Program-made: the position numbers and the translations under genes | DNA from: Xanthoparmelia taractica | Lineage: Eukaryota > Ascomycota > Lecanoromycetes > Lecanorales > Parmeliaceae | Direction of reading: 5' to 3' | Length of the DNA: 64,000 nt | Assembly (NCBI GenBank): GCA_033085395.1 | Contig: JANQBS010000049.1 | Coordinates: 1 to 64,000 of the forward strand | Part shown: piece by piece, positions 43,937-56,242 of the stretch | How the letters are laid out: each line of letters begins with the position of its first letter | Position numbering within the stretch: the stretch's first letter is position 1 | Notes under the pieces: model-generated | The model's database searches: none | Told to the model about the DNA's origin: nothing | What the model saw: only the letters and a program-made list of their open reading frames with translations

Positions 43937-46355
43937 CTTTGCTAACAGTGGCGCACTCTGTTGATGGGTTCGTTGTTATGTAAGCTGAGGGATGAGTTTG
44001 GTGAGGTGGAAAGTCAAATTTGAAGGACAAGAAGGGAGCCGGAGACTGTCTATATATATGTATGCTGATCGTGAATACCATCGTGTCAACGCATATAGGT
44101 GTGTCAAAAGCTAGTAAACCCCTGAGTGTGTAGTGTGTTTCGCTGCACTAACACCCATCAGTACGTTACAAAGACACGCTCATTGTGCTTACCGTACAGA
44201 AACCCCATTTCGTTATAGAAAGGCCCAGTGGCCTCAAAGTGCATCATAGTACTGCAGTACGATTGACAGTTTGCGTCTGAGTATATACTATTGGATTTTG
44301 CCAGCTGCGAGACTGCAATTTAAGTATGATGGGATCAGTCAGGCAGCAGCCATACGTGCGGCAAACACAAACAGGAAAACCAACGCAACACAAAGAAAGT
44401 TGAAGGGAAACGAGAGAAGGAGAACAAAGCCATGGGCTTGAGAAAAGGAAACGAGAGCGGATGAGTCAATTCATCCCCCACAACAATGATCGGTGCAACT
44501 GGTGCATGTGTGGGCATTGAGAATGCATAGTTGTTTGCCGGTCCTTTATGCCCAGAGCCCGATGGCGCAGTTGCGTGGCTGAATTATAGGCGGCGCAATA
44601 TGTGGGGGACATAATATATCGGCTGTGCTTTCCTCCCCCCCCTCTACCTTTTCTCTTCTCTTTGTTTGTTTCTCTTCCTTTTCTTTTTGCTTGAGAGATG
44701 CGGAGGGCAAGGAATCACGTGAAGAGGCTATATTTTCAATGGGCTTGATGTGGCGAGTACCTTATGCGTGTTAACGTGCGGGAGATCTACTGTACAGTTA
44801 TTAGTTCGCTTATAAGTTGTCGACTTATCTAGAAAGATTAACTAATTAGATTATTAATTAATTAGCGTAGTAAATTAGCTTTCTCGTAGAAAGACGTTAT
44901 GTTAATTAATAATTCTTCTTATTTACTTACAAGATTAATTAAGATAATATAAAGTTCTTTAGACGATACTTTTATCGATAACGAGATCGAGTTCATTGAA
45001 TAATTAATAAATTAACTTATTTAGATATAATATAGATCGCTACTCGAGATACGCGAGCAATTATAACTTAAAATGCTAACTTATAACTCTAGAACGTTCG
45101 CCTATACTATTATTCGAGATAAAGACGATATTATATTAAATTTAAAGAGTCTTTAACTTCTATAAAGTTCGTATACTAATATTATACGAGCTAGCTAGAA
45201 TAACATTATTATTATAGTTCTATTTGAACTTATCTTAAATAAGGGCCCGAATATACGCTAAGATAAATAACGATATAATAGCGATAGCGAGATAAACGAC
45301 GTGAATAACTTAGAAGACTACGAAATGGCTATATCAACTCTAGATAACAAATGAACTATACACGGCCTCAAATTTGAACGATTCTACACCTATATATCGC
45401 GATATACCTCCTGCTCTTCTTGGGTGATCGTCCAGGCAAAAAATAGCGGGGTAGTCCGCCAAGGCCGAGCTCCCGCATAGGGTTTTGCAAACAAGAGTAG
45501 ATGCCCGCAAATGCGCTGTATATATTTCTCTCAGCTCTAAGCAATGATACGTCCAAGGCATTGCTCTTCTTTTTACACATACAAGGTGCAAGCTCTGATC
45601 AGTGTGCGCAGCAACAAGAAGCATCCAACCTCCCTACCCATCCGCACACGTCGTATAGTAGTAGAACAGGGACAAAACGAGCACAAGGCACCTACCTCCT
45701 CATCTTTTATAATAAAAAAGCAGTTGAGAGCTACAACGCCTGCGCCTTGAACGATGTCGAAGTTTGGAAGAAAAAAATTCAATCTTCAGTTTGCTATTGT
45801 GGATGGAACATGCTATGGTTCTACGAGGATAGCCATGTTGCCGGAGCAATGAGGGAATGAATAGTGTCATTAGATTGGATTGGAAGTGGGAGTAATGATG
45901 AAAATAAAAAGCACTCTGCGTGACCCTTGTATGCAAAATGAAAAAGTGGCTGTGTCATGCTTGTTAAAGCGTCCATAGCAGTCGCATGATACGATTGGAG
46001 GGATTTCATGGTGTGTCACGCACATGTGATAATTTACGGTGTCTGGTGGATTGCAGTGGATAAAGTTTTGTGTTTGATAATATGAGGATCTGATATAAGA
46101 GCAACAACGAGGATTCTGAATGCGTAGAATGGAATGCCGAGCCTTTTTCTGTACGGGTAGGTAATAGAGAGACACTTGAGACCACGGCCAATCCAAAGCA
46201 CAACCTCTCTCACAATATCAGATTGACGTAGCAGAGACAGACATTGCGGCGCGCCGTTGAGAGAGCTGGGTGAATTGAGATCTCAAATCTGTGGGAGCAG
46301 GAGCAAGATTTTGAATGGCTCTCCGAACTCTCATCTCTCTCCCCTGCCAACTCAA
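43937..46355. other. intergenic region with AT-rich RIP-like island
   Basis: No gene is supported across 2.4 kb. From about 44790 to 45350 the sequence becomes AT-rich with many stops and TAAT/TTAA steps, a likely RIP-degraded repeat of unknown type. The flanks have normal composition. The open frames at 45501-45860 (plus) and 45340-45624 (minus) have no motif. The right end is the 3' flank of the PKS. Confidence 0.5.
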
Positions 46356-49300
46356 TCAAGCCTTCATCGTCTCCCTCGCAATCCCATCCACCATCTCCCT
46401 GATACCCATCTTCCCATTCAAAATCTCAAACACAGTCACATCAGCCCCCACCTCATTCCGCAACCAATTCCGAATCTCAACCGCCACCAGACTATCCACA
46501 CCGTGCTTCATAATCCTGTCATCGTCATGCACATCCTCAAACTTCAGAGCCAGCAACCGGCCAAGCTTCCGCTTGAACGCCTCCAGGATGAGCGCCGACA
46601 CTTTCGCACCATCGTGCCCTGCGGCCGCAATCTGCGAGTCTAGCGATCGCGTCTGGTCTTGTGATTCTTGCTTTTGCGAGGTGGCCATTAGACTGGCGTC
46701 GATGTGCGAGAACCTTGCGTCAAAGGCAGGGCCACCTTCGATACCAACCGCGACCTGAGCCGCGGCCCTGTTAGGAGCCGCACTGTTGGCGCGCATGTGA
46801 TGTTCAATGATGGCAGTGAGGTCTTTGACGCGAATCTCCTTAGCCATCTCCAAAACACCTCGGTGGACGAGATCCACGTTCTGCGACACCCATCCCGCAT
46901 CGACGACTTTGCCCACGTCGATTGTCAGAGCCGGTAAGCCGAGCGATGAGCGGTGGCGGGCCAAGGCGTCCTGGAAGGTGTTGCCGGCGGCGCAGTTGGA
47001 CTGGGATGCATTGCCGAGAAGCCCAGCTAAAGAGGAGAGCATGACAAAGAAGTCGAGCCTTTGCAGAGGCTGCTGGAAGAAATCGTGTAAGTTTTGGGAG
47101 CCGCGGATTTTGGGGTCGAGGGCTTTGTAGTAGTTGTCGAGGGTCATGTTGGGCAAGATCGAGTCCTGAGCCCTTCAAGTCAGCCAATACTATTCTTTGT
47201 CTGGTGAGGGCAAGAAAAAATCTCAAGGCTTACCTTGAGGACCATAGCGCCCTGAACAACGCCTCGAATTGATGGTAGAGTCTGAGCGCAATCGTGAAGT
47301 ACCGCCCAAAGAGCTGTCTTGTCCGCCACGTCGCATTTACGTACCGTAATGACCGCGCCTGATCGTCCTAGAGCTTCGACGGCATCCGCTGCCCCGGCTG
47401 CATCCATGCCGGATCTTGAGATCAGAATCAGGCTCTTGGCGCCTAGCTCGCCTACCATCCATTTGGCGATTTCAAGACCAATCCCACCCAATCCACCAAC
47501 AAGGAGGTACGAAGCCTCAGCATGGAGCTGGAATGGTGGCGATGATCTAGGAATAGCCTGCAAGCTCTTATCAGTAGTATTCACGGACGTTCAAGTGTCT
47601 CACGTACTTTGACGAGGCAATCTTGATCAGCTGTGATGACAATCTTGCCCATGTGGGTTCCCGAAGCCATATATCTGAATGCTGGTTCAACCGCCGACAT
47701 TGAAAATGTAGTGATTGGTTCCACTGGGGTTAGAGTACCTTGGGCAAACAGATCCATAACATCGTTGAGCACGCTGCCAGCAAATTCTGGACGGTGGGTT
47801 AAAAAAAGATTCCACCCCACGGAAATGAAGCTGGCAGATCTCAGAAACGGTGCCATGTTGAGCCTTGCGTTATCAACTGCGTCCTTTTTGCCTAGTTCTA
47901 TGAAGCGTCCAAACCTGGCTAAGCATCTCCAGCTTTCGCGAAGGGCGTCCCCAGCCAGTGAGTTAATAATTACGTCGACGCCTTTACCTTCTGTAAGGTT
48001 CATGATTTCACACCCAAATTTGAGACTCCTCGAGTTCAGGATATGGCTTCGGGGTAGGTCAAAGGTCTTTCGGAGAAAGTCTACTTTGGCCGGCGACCCT
48101 GCAGTGACGAAGACCGTTGCCCCAATAAGTCGCGCCAGTTTGATACATGCTTGGCCTGTGCCACCTGCGGCGGAGTGGATCAGGATAGACTCATTCTTCT
48201 GCAGGCGAGCAGCGTGATGAATGCTATAGTATGCTGCTGTAAAAGCCGATGGAATCGAAGCGCCGGCCCCAAAGCTCATGACGTCCGGTATGATGGCTAC
48301 GAGGTTGTGATGTGTTCTGGTACGATTGGCAAAGCAAAATGGCGCGAGCGCGCAGACTCTGTCGCCGACCTTCAAATGGTGCGATGCTCTCCCAAGCTTA
48401 GTAATGACGCCCGCGCACTCGACACCGTATCCATCCGGATCGACCAGTTGACCAGTCGACACCATGAGATCACGAAAATTGAGACCAGCCGCTTTAACTT
48501 CAATTTCAACTTCGTCATGCAATATCTCACTTGAGCACCTTTCAGAGTGAACGAATCTAAATGTGTCCAGAAGCCCTACCTGACCCATGTCGAGGCAAAG
48601 GCAGCTTTCTTCTTGCCATAGGGGCTGTTCTTGAGGCTCGCGTTTCGTGGGCCTCGTCATTATAGCTTTGTTGGCAAGCTTGTCTTCCACGAGTCTGGGG
48701 ACCATTATTCGTCCATGCTGCAGAGCATATTCGAAATCTTTCACCAAGGAGGTTGTGTTGGATGTGCTGAACGTCTTTGCAAAGATTCTAGTGATGGCTT
48801 GAGCGACCTCTGGCTGGGAGTAGTCTTCAGTGTCTATGTCGCAAACAACATAGTTCATACCACCACTCTCTAATCGTAGTGATCCAAGGAGGCCAGAAAC
48901 AGCCCCTGCGCTAGCGTTTTTGCAGGTCCCTGAGCTTCCAAACGTAATCCATAAGACGCCTTTGGCTTGAGCGAAAATTAATTTGAGAACCTCAAGCTTT
49001 CTCTCATCAAGGTCCAAGAGCAGAGAGCCTATCGCATGATCGACAATGACAATAAGTGGTTCGAAGGGATCACCCTCTGATAAGGTGGAGATCATAGGTT
49101 TGGTGCTTGAGAATCGCTCTAGATCAGTGGCCATGAGATTGACAAATTCTCGGTCTTATTGGGTGTCATAGACGATACGAATTCCGCACGAGTCTAGCTC
49201 CACACTACTGTTTCTTTTGGTTGAGACCATCAGCGACATGGCCCATAACTCCTCATCTAAGCTATCTCGGAGACAGATGTCGAGCCCTGAGTACCCGGTC

Positions 49301-52300
49301 CGCTCGAGCAAAGATCCCCATTGATCTTCGGAGAGAACTGGGCTGTCTGTCCGTCCTTCAGACGTGCCTGCAAATGTATCAGCATCAATGGCGCAAACAA
49401 GACAAGACTCCTGCTTACCCATCCACCATCCCGGAAGCAGCCCAAAAATGAAACCCACAAGAAGCTGGCGACTGGAAGTGTATTCGACCAGAACAAGCTT
49501 TCCATCTGGTTTGAGTAACCTATTTACTTGGCTGATGGTGTGGTCCATGTTGTGCGTAGCGTGCAAGACGTTAGCGGCTACGATGATATCATAACAGTCA
49601 TTTTCGTCGAATCCTTGCACTTTCAGATCTTCTTCAATGTTCAGTGTCTTGTAGGAGACCAGGCTTTCCCAGGCTTTGAATTTGATCTGAGCCTTTTCAA
49701 AAAAGCCAGACAAAACATCGGTGAAGGTGTAGGATGAGAATTGAGGATAATTATCGTCATATCCACCGAGGGCCTTCAAGACCCACGATGTAGCGCTCCT
49801 GTTAAGAAAGTTAGCCTTGGGTGCCGCTGTCTGCAAGAAGAATCTTAGGTCACGCAGGAAGAGAAAAAAGCCTCCTGGGGATGAGGTTCGCGTCTCGCAA
49901 GAACTTTGCAAAGAAATGGCCAAGAGAACACGTACCCAGTACCGGCTCCAATTTCAAGGATCCTCAATCTAGGGTTTTTGTGGGCAGCTAGTCTCACGAA
50001 ATGCGCTGCTTGTTCATAGACACGATCTTGGCCTCCATCCTCAGCATAATATCTATCGAGTAAGTCATCTTCAAGCATCAACGAAAGCGGTTCTACCTCT
50101 CCTCTTAGGAGATCCAAGAGCCTACGACCTAAACGAACAGCCATACAGCCTTGAGCACCAGTGTTAGCCACTTGTCGCAATGTATTCTCAACAGCGCGTT
50201 GATCCGTAGAAGACCACTCTAGCTGACGGCCATTTTTCTGGAACGGTAAGTTGCCGCTTTGTCCCAGCTCGTATTGGTTCTTCAACCAGTTGTAGTATTT
50301 TTGGTGATGGGGAGCCATTCTCTCAACGTCTTTATCGGCCAGAGATTCATATGCTGAGCGTAGACAATACCATATGGCTTTCTCGCGCATGACTATCTCA
50401 GAGGCTTCATGGGGTGACATCTCCTGAATTGGCCATTTCTTCGCAGTACCTTGCGACAGATGATCGGGGTCGTCGCTCCATGCCACATTCCAAAAAAGCT
50501 TGGTCTTCGGGTCAATGCTCTTGCTGCTCTCTTCGTCTCTAGGTATGGATATGAAGTTTGCCCCATTGACATGGACTACAGGCTTCAGAATGCCATTTTC
50601 CTCTTGGGCTACGACAACTTGACCTTCGAAGTCTCTTGTGCTCCTGGCTGTATTGAAGCCTCGAGCGTGGAGTAGGTAGCTGGGATCTTGGCTGACTGAC
50701 GCTGAAATGGACAGTTCAGCAATTGAAGTAGGAATTATCATGCCATCCGTGAAGTGAGACGTATTGGTAAGCGACAAGACCGCAACCTGGAGGATGCAGT
50801 CCAAGAGAGGAACGCTGATTGTTAAGGGGCTTTCATAACTAAGTCGATTGGGTACGTGCAAGGTGCAGAAGACATTTCCACCCCTCAAGCAGCTGTTTGA
50901 GACTAATTGGAACGACGGACCTAGGCGAGAGCCACCTGAAGCAGCTTGAGACAAAAACTCCTTGTAAAATTCTGGCTGCATAGCTTTATCATGGCGCATC
51001 ATGGCTAGTGTAGTCTCATCGTCGGCAGAAAACTCAAGACTCGGATCGTGAGTCACGCTGATGAGTCCGTGACAGTGCTCGTAAGCCTTTCGTTCGGTCC
51101 CAAAAGATATCACTCGGAACTCGCTCCAGTTATCAGAAGCTGCAACGGAACTTTGCCGGTACGGCTCCAAGATGATTGACACCTCGACCCCATGTGAGAT
51201 ATCTGGAACGACCAAAGCTTTAAAGAAGGTCACGTCGCGCAGTGTGTAGCCTTGGACCTGCCGACCGCTGATCGACACTTTTTGTTTGATCGCTTCCATG
51301 GCCATCGCGAGATAGGCACTGCCGGGAAGGAGGATCTCGGACTTGATTTCGTGATCTATGAGCCATGGCAGTTCCGATCGGCGTACATAATTAGACCATC
51401 GCATATCAAGATCACTCGAGTCATCCGAGAGCGTGCCAAGGAGATCGTGAGGAGGATCTTTCAGGTGAAGGTGATTTAGGGACAGTCTTCCTTCCTGCCA
51501 ATGCTCAGTCCTGTAGTTCCAGGCGTAAGCTGGGAGATCTGTCAAGACTCGAAGCCCGGCCTTGGGAACTGGAAAATTAATGGAGGCGAGGTCAATATTC
51601 CAGCCATTGCTAAACAAGCTGCAAGCAAGATTTAAGACTTGCTCTACACCGTTTTCGCCTCTTAGGATAGAGGGTAAATACTGCGCCTTTGCTTCTGCTG
51701 ACAAAGACTGACATATTTGCTTGAAAGGGCCAGCTAGGGCGCTGTGGGGACCGATTTCAATACATGCAAGCTCGTGCTCGGTCTCCGGCTCAAATACAAA
51801 TTTCATCGCATCGTTGAAACGAACGGGAGAGAGGAGATTTTGAACCCAGTACTCGTTGTTGGTCTCCACAGGAATACCGGGAAAGACACTTGAATAGAAC
51901 TCGACCCCCTGATGTCTAGGTTGAAGGCGCAAGCCATGCAAAGATCTAGAATATTTCTACGCGATTGCCTTCATATGGACTGAGTGGTAAGCCACATTGA
52001 CCTTTAGTTTTCGACTAAATAGACCCTCATCTTGGAGCCAGGAGTGTAGCTCGTTGATAGCCCTTACATCCCCGGAGAGTGTGACGCTCTTGGGGCTGTT
52101 GATACAGGCAATCGTAGCTTTGCCCGAGGTGAGGCCTTCAATGTATGGTTGGATGTCCTCAGCAGAAAGCCCAGCTGCAAGCATTCCGCCTCGAGGATTC
52201 CCGTCTTCAGGAACTAGTTGCGAGCTTAATGTTCCACGATAATACGCAACACTGATGGCAGATTCGAGCGACAACATTCCCGCAGTGTAAGCAGCTGCAA

Positions 52301-54765
52301 TTTCGCCGCTGGAATGGCCCACAACAATGCTAGGCTGAATGGCCCATGAATGAAGGAGGTTGACTAGCGCAATCTGGAGTGCTGTACAAAGGGGCTGGCT
52401 GATAAAGGCCTCGTCGACCTTTGACTCTGAAGCCTCTCTGCACAGTTCATCTATATATTGGGTCAACCCGGGTCCGTCGAACAACAGATTATGAACATAC
52501 CTAATAAAGACCACGTTGCGCCGAGACTGTCCATATGTTTATCAGCGGCTACGAATGCATTCTTGAAAACAGGGTAGGCAGCCAACAGCTCGCACCCCAT
52601 CTTCGGCCACTGAGCTCCTTGACCTGTAAACATGAAAGCCAGTCTTTTGAACCCGCCGGCTCTGGGAGGACTGTACTTCAGCGAATCAAGGCTTGATTGC
52701 AGTCCTTGAATCGAGTCGCTCTGAAGTGCATGCCTATACTTATGTATTGATCGCCGTTGGCCAAGCGTATAGACCAAATTATCCATGTGTTCTAAAGTAT
52801 GATGCCTCCGAAGGTATCCTGCAAGAAGCTGGGCCTGCCTTTTGACTCCGTCTGAGTCGTTGGCGCTAAGACACAAGATCTTTCGCGTGCGAATTGCGTG
52901 GAAGTCAGGGTTGTCCCCCGTGCCGTTTGAGTTCAATCTGTCCTCAGCATGGACAGGAGCTTCTTCCAGCACGACGTGAAAATTCGAGCCACCATAGCCA
53001 AAACTATTGACCGAGGCACGGCGGGGATGGTCGGCAGGCCAACTTTCAAGTTTTGTGGGCACCTAGACACGTTAACATCACCCATCTACGTTCACATACT
53101 TACTAACCTTAATTCTCCACAACTCAAAATCTATCTGATCGCTGGGAAGTTCGAAATTGGTATTGGGCAGGATGGCTTTATTCCTCAAAGCCATCGCCGC
53201 ATGCATAACACCGGCAACCCCAGAACAACCCTCTGTGTGGCCAAGAAGTGTTTTAATCGAACCGACATGCAGTAGGTTCTGCTTGGACCGAGAAGCAGTC
53301 CCAAGTGCAAGTGATAGTGCCTCTGCTTCCACCCGGTCTCCGGCCTGCGTACCAGTTCCGTGGGCCTCAAAGAAATCGGTTTCAGATGGATCGATTTTGA
53401 CCTCTTGGTATGTTGCCTGTATGAGTGATCGTTGCGCTTCTTGGCTAGGCATTGTGATGCCAGGGGTTCGGCCGTCCTGGTTCATTCGAGTGTTTCTAAT
53501 CACAGCGTGGATTGGATCATTCGCTTGGAGCGCCTCTGATAGAGGTTTGACTATAAGGGTGCCTACTCCTTCGCCTCGGGAATAGCCGTTCGCTCTTTGA
53601 TCAAACATGTATGTTCTTCCATCGGGACTTAGGAATCTACAACAGTCAGTGTTGCAACCGAAGTGGTTCAAAACCAAGAGCGCTTACTTCATAGTACTAA
53701 GGGACGCCATCGGGTCTGGATCGAGGATAAGGTTCGCTCCAGACACTATCGCCATCTTGGAGTCGCCCTTTCAGAGACATTCGCAGGCCATATGAAGCGC
53801 AGTCATGGAAGCGCTACAAGCTGTGTCAAGTTTTACCGACGGGCCTTTTAGATCGAACCAGTGAAAGATGCGACTGGCAAAAAGCGAGATCCCCACGCCA
53901 GTTGATTTATAGGCCGGGAGGACGCCGGGATCTCGAAGCAATATATTGTTATAATCTGCATGGAAGGCTCCTACAAACACTGCAGTGTCGGAACCCATAA
54001 CTTCCGATAACGTGATACCAGCTGATTCATCATTAATAGGCTACTAGTCTCCTGTAATTGAAGAGAGCATCACCATTCTCGAGAGCCTCGTAAGCTCCTT
54101 CCAGGTGCATCCGAGCTCTTGGGTCCATTGCCTGCGATTGTTAGCATTTACTTGAGTTCTATCCTGGAAGTAGAAGTCGCTTTGGCTTCATTTGGGCTTA
54201 TGTTGAAGAAAGGGGCGTCAAAAAGAGTGTACTCTCTTCCTTGCAAGAAGTGGCCGCTTTTGACATTCATACAGTCACTCAGTCAGCCACTTGTCGGCGC
54301 GAGATAGCGCTCTGGACTCACCGTGTCAGTGCGGTCAGATATTCGATTGTAGAAAGCATCGACATCAAATCTACTTTCTGGGACTTTCGACCAAGCAGAA
54401 CGACCCTCGGAAGCCAGATCCTAGAACTCTTCAAGGTTGCTGACACCACCAGGGGAGCGGCAGCTCATTGCAACAATAGCAATCGGGACCACATAGTCTC
54501 CCTGAGGTGAATGTGACCGTGCGGCCGTTGCTGGAGGGTGCTGTTCTTCCCTGAGATATCCATTGGTTTCGGTGTCCTTGGAGAGAGCTTCAGTCTTTTC
54601 GACGGCCGAGATCTCTCCTGAACTTCGGTCTCGTGTCTTTGCTCTGTTATTTTCAAGCTCTGCCGCGGGCGCTTTTTTGGCCCTCAAATACTCCGGCATG
54701 AAGTCCTCAAGATCAAAGCCTTGCAGTTGCTCCAGACTGAAGCCATTGCGATGTGTTGCATTCAT
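46356..54765 (-). pseudogene. highly reducing polyketide synthase with four in-frame stops
   Basis: About 2,600 codons in the order KS, AT, DH, MT, ER, KR, ACP. KS: DTACSASM with active Cys at 53818-53816, FFEAHGTGTQAGD, LLGHTEGCSG. AT: FTGQGAQW, VVGHSSGEIAAAY, YHSVHM. DH: WLIDHEIKSEILLPG and VPLLDCILQ. MT: ILEIGAGTG. ER: HSAAGGTGQACIKLARL. KR: LLVGGLGGIGLEIAKWM. ACP: HGVDSLVAVEIRN with the phosphopantetheine Ser. No thioesterase. Most introns can be placed (for example 49418-49368). Four stops lie in the domain frame with no intron to remove them: TAG 54423-54421 (at a conserved Trp position of KS), TGA 53773-53771 (KS), TAG 51959-51957 (end of AT) and TAA 49158-49156 (between MT and ER). 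One KS intron near 54.2 kb needs a poor GC donor, and another near 54.3 kb was not resolved. KR has SNCAAGN in place of SNYAAGN. It made, or once made, a methylated reduced polyketide. Confidence 0.88.
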
Positions 54766-55089
54766 TTGAGCGAAAATGTCACTGATGCCTCTGAAATTTT
54801 TGTAATCTGTTAAAAATGTGTCCTAGACTGGCAGGGAGTATCCTCAGGAACATCCTGAACCGAAATAATATATTAAACCCCTTGACTATTGTTCCGAATA
54901 CTCCTCTAGCCTTGTAATAGTGAGATCGCCTGGTTTGCCTATGGACTCCAACTACTACTGGATTCGCTCGGGGACTATCTTTTCGGACGGCTGTTGGAAA
55001 AGCAACATCATCTCTGTAAATAGCGCCTATTCTGGCGCTCCTAAAGATGAGGAAATGGTGATCTCCCAAAGTCGAGATAAAGCTCGGCT

Positions 55090-55420
55090 CGAGTAGGAAT
55101 TAGTTTATCCGGGTAAGACATACTCTAAGCATGTGCGACTCATCTGAGGTAGAGCGGTGGATTCGAGGCTGATGCTGCTGATAGAAGTATCCATTATCCA
55201 ATCATCTGACCCTGACCCTTCCTAACCCAAACCCTAGCCTAGCCAGCGTTTGGCGACCCTCTGGGGGCAGGGACCCCCTATCAAAAACCTAATTCTAGGT
55301 GCTTGGGATAGACTCAGCATGCAAACAGAGGTAGAATGCATATGTTTGGTATATGCAAAGGCCTCATCGGGTATGCTGAGCGGTGAATTTCTAGCCGCCG
55401 GATAAAATAATTTCTACCCG
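55090..55420. repeat. dispersed GCATATGC-family repeat, copy 2 (diverged)
   Basis: It contains ATGTGCGACTCATCTGAGGT and GCTGATAGAAGTA, then AACCCAAACCCTAGCCTAGC and TCTGGGGGCAGGGACCCCC. These line up in order with GCGACTCATCGAGGGT, GCTGATAGAAATA, AACCCAAGCCCTAGCCTA and GGGGGCTCCTGCCGGAGGGG of copy 1. It is more diverged than copies 1 and 3 are from each other. Confidence 0.55.
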
Positions 55421-55476
55421 GGCCGTGTTGTGTGCCCGAAGGTCGGTGACAATCCTTGGCCCTCGGGAAGTAGGCG

Positions 55477-55565
55477 CCACTCGGCCACCTAACCCTTAAC
55501 CAGCCCTGATATTCTAGAGATGGGTACTTTATCTTAGGGCTGATTTAGGCTAGGTGGCCGACTGG
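55477..55565. repeat. 89-bp hairpin with 15-bp stem
   Basis: CCACTCGGCCACCTA (55477-55491) pairs with TAGGTGGCCGACTGG (55551-55565) with one mismatch. An inner AGCCCT/AGGGCT pair (55502-55507, 55536-55541) lengthens the structure. It could be a small foldback element or a structured end of the neighbouring repeat. Confidence 0.7.
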
Positions 55566-56242
55566 GGGGCGGGAGGGTTGGGGAGCTGGACCCTTCTATA
55601 GCTTATCTGCTTAGGTAGTCTCCGCACTACGTACTTGTACCTCAACGTATAAAGTTGGTAAATACTTTACCAAGTACTTGACGGTACTTGTACAAGACCC
55701 CACTCTCCTCGCGTACATGTACACCACAACTCTCATCTCTCGTGCGACCTTTCGCCACCACCATGGCCTTTTACTTTGCCATCCATTGCGACGCCATGAC
55801 TTATTCTCGAAAGGGTTCGCAGTGCGAGACATGAGATCACTTATCAGTATCTACTTTAGATAGACATGGATGTGTCGGAGCGTGTCGGTTAGGATCACTC
55901 TTTATCAATTCGGGTCATGACTGCCGTCGCCTCTGTCACCTGATTCCTTCCCAAGGTCATATGATTGCACCTTCGACTTGGTCGAACCCCTGACGTCGAG
56001 TGGTGTAAACAGCTCCAATCCAAGAGGCCTGCTGGAATGGGGTCAATCCCACTAGGTAAGACCCTTGTCTCCATGGAACGGTCGCCTCACGCATACAGTC
56101 CACAAGTGGGGTAGTAACAGTAGACTTGGATACTAAATCCAACTATAAGTGTATAATCGCTTCATATTTCAAAACCCCCAAATGATAGAGAAAAGAGTCC
56201 TACTTGGCTAGAACCATTGGAATTCAGATGAGAGATCAGAAA

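Larger units (their letters stand above)
54766..56242. other. intergenic region with repeats upstream of the PKS
   Basis: The PKS promoter should lie at the left end, since the PKS reads leftward. The rest is repeat: GCATATGC-family copy 2 (55090-55420), a hairpin (55477-55565) and GTACTTGTAC-like short motifs at 55630-55695. No gene is supported. Confidence 0.55.

Noticed and set aside
49156..49923. The 255-codon frame in the MT region as one uninterrupted exon
   Set aside because: It reads through a 51-nt GT-AG intron (49418-49368) that happens to be a multiple of three; the family sequence skips it.
52463..52514. Frameshift at the AT domain between ATWSLL and DELCREAS
   Set aside because: A 50-nt intron with GTATGT donor and ATATAG acceptor joins the two parts in phase.
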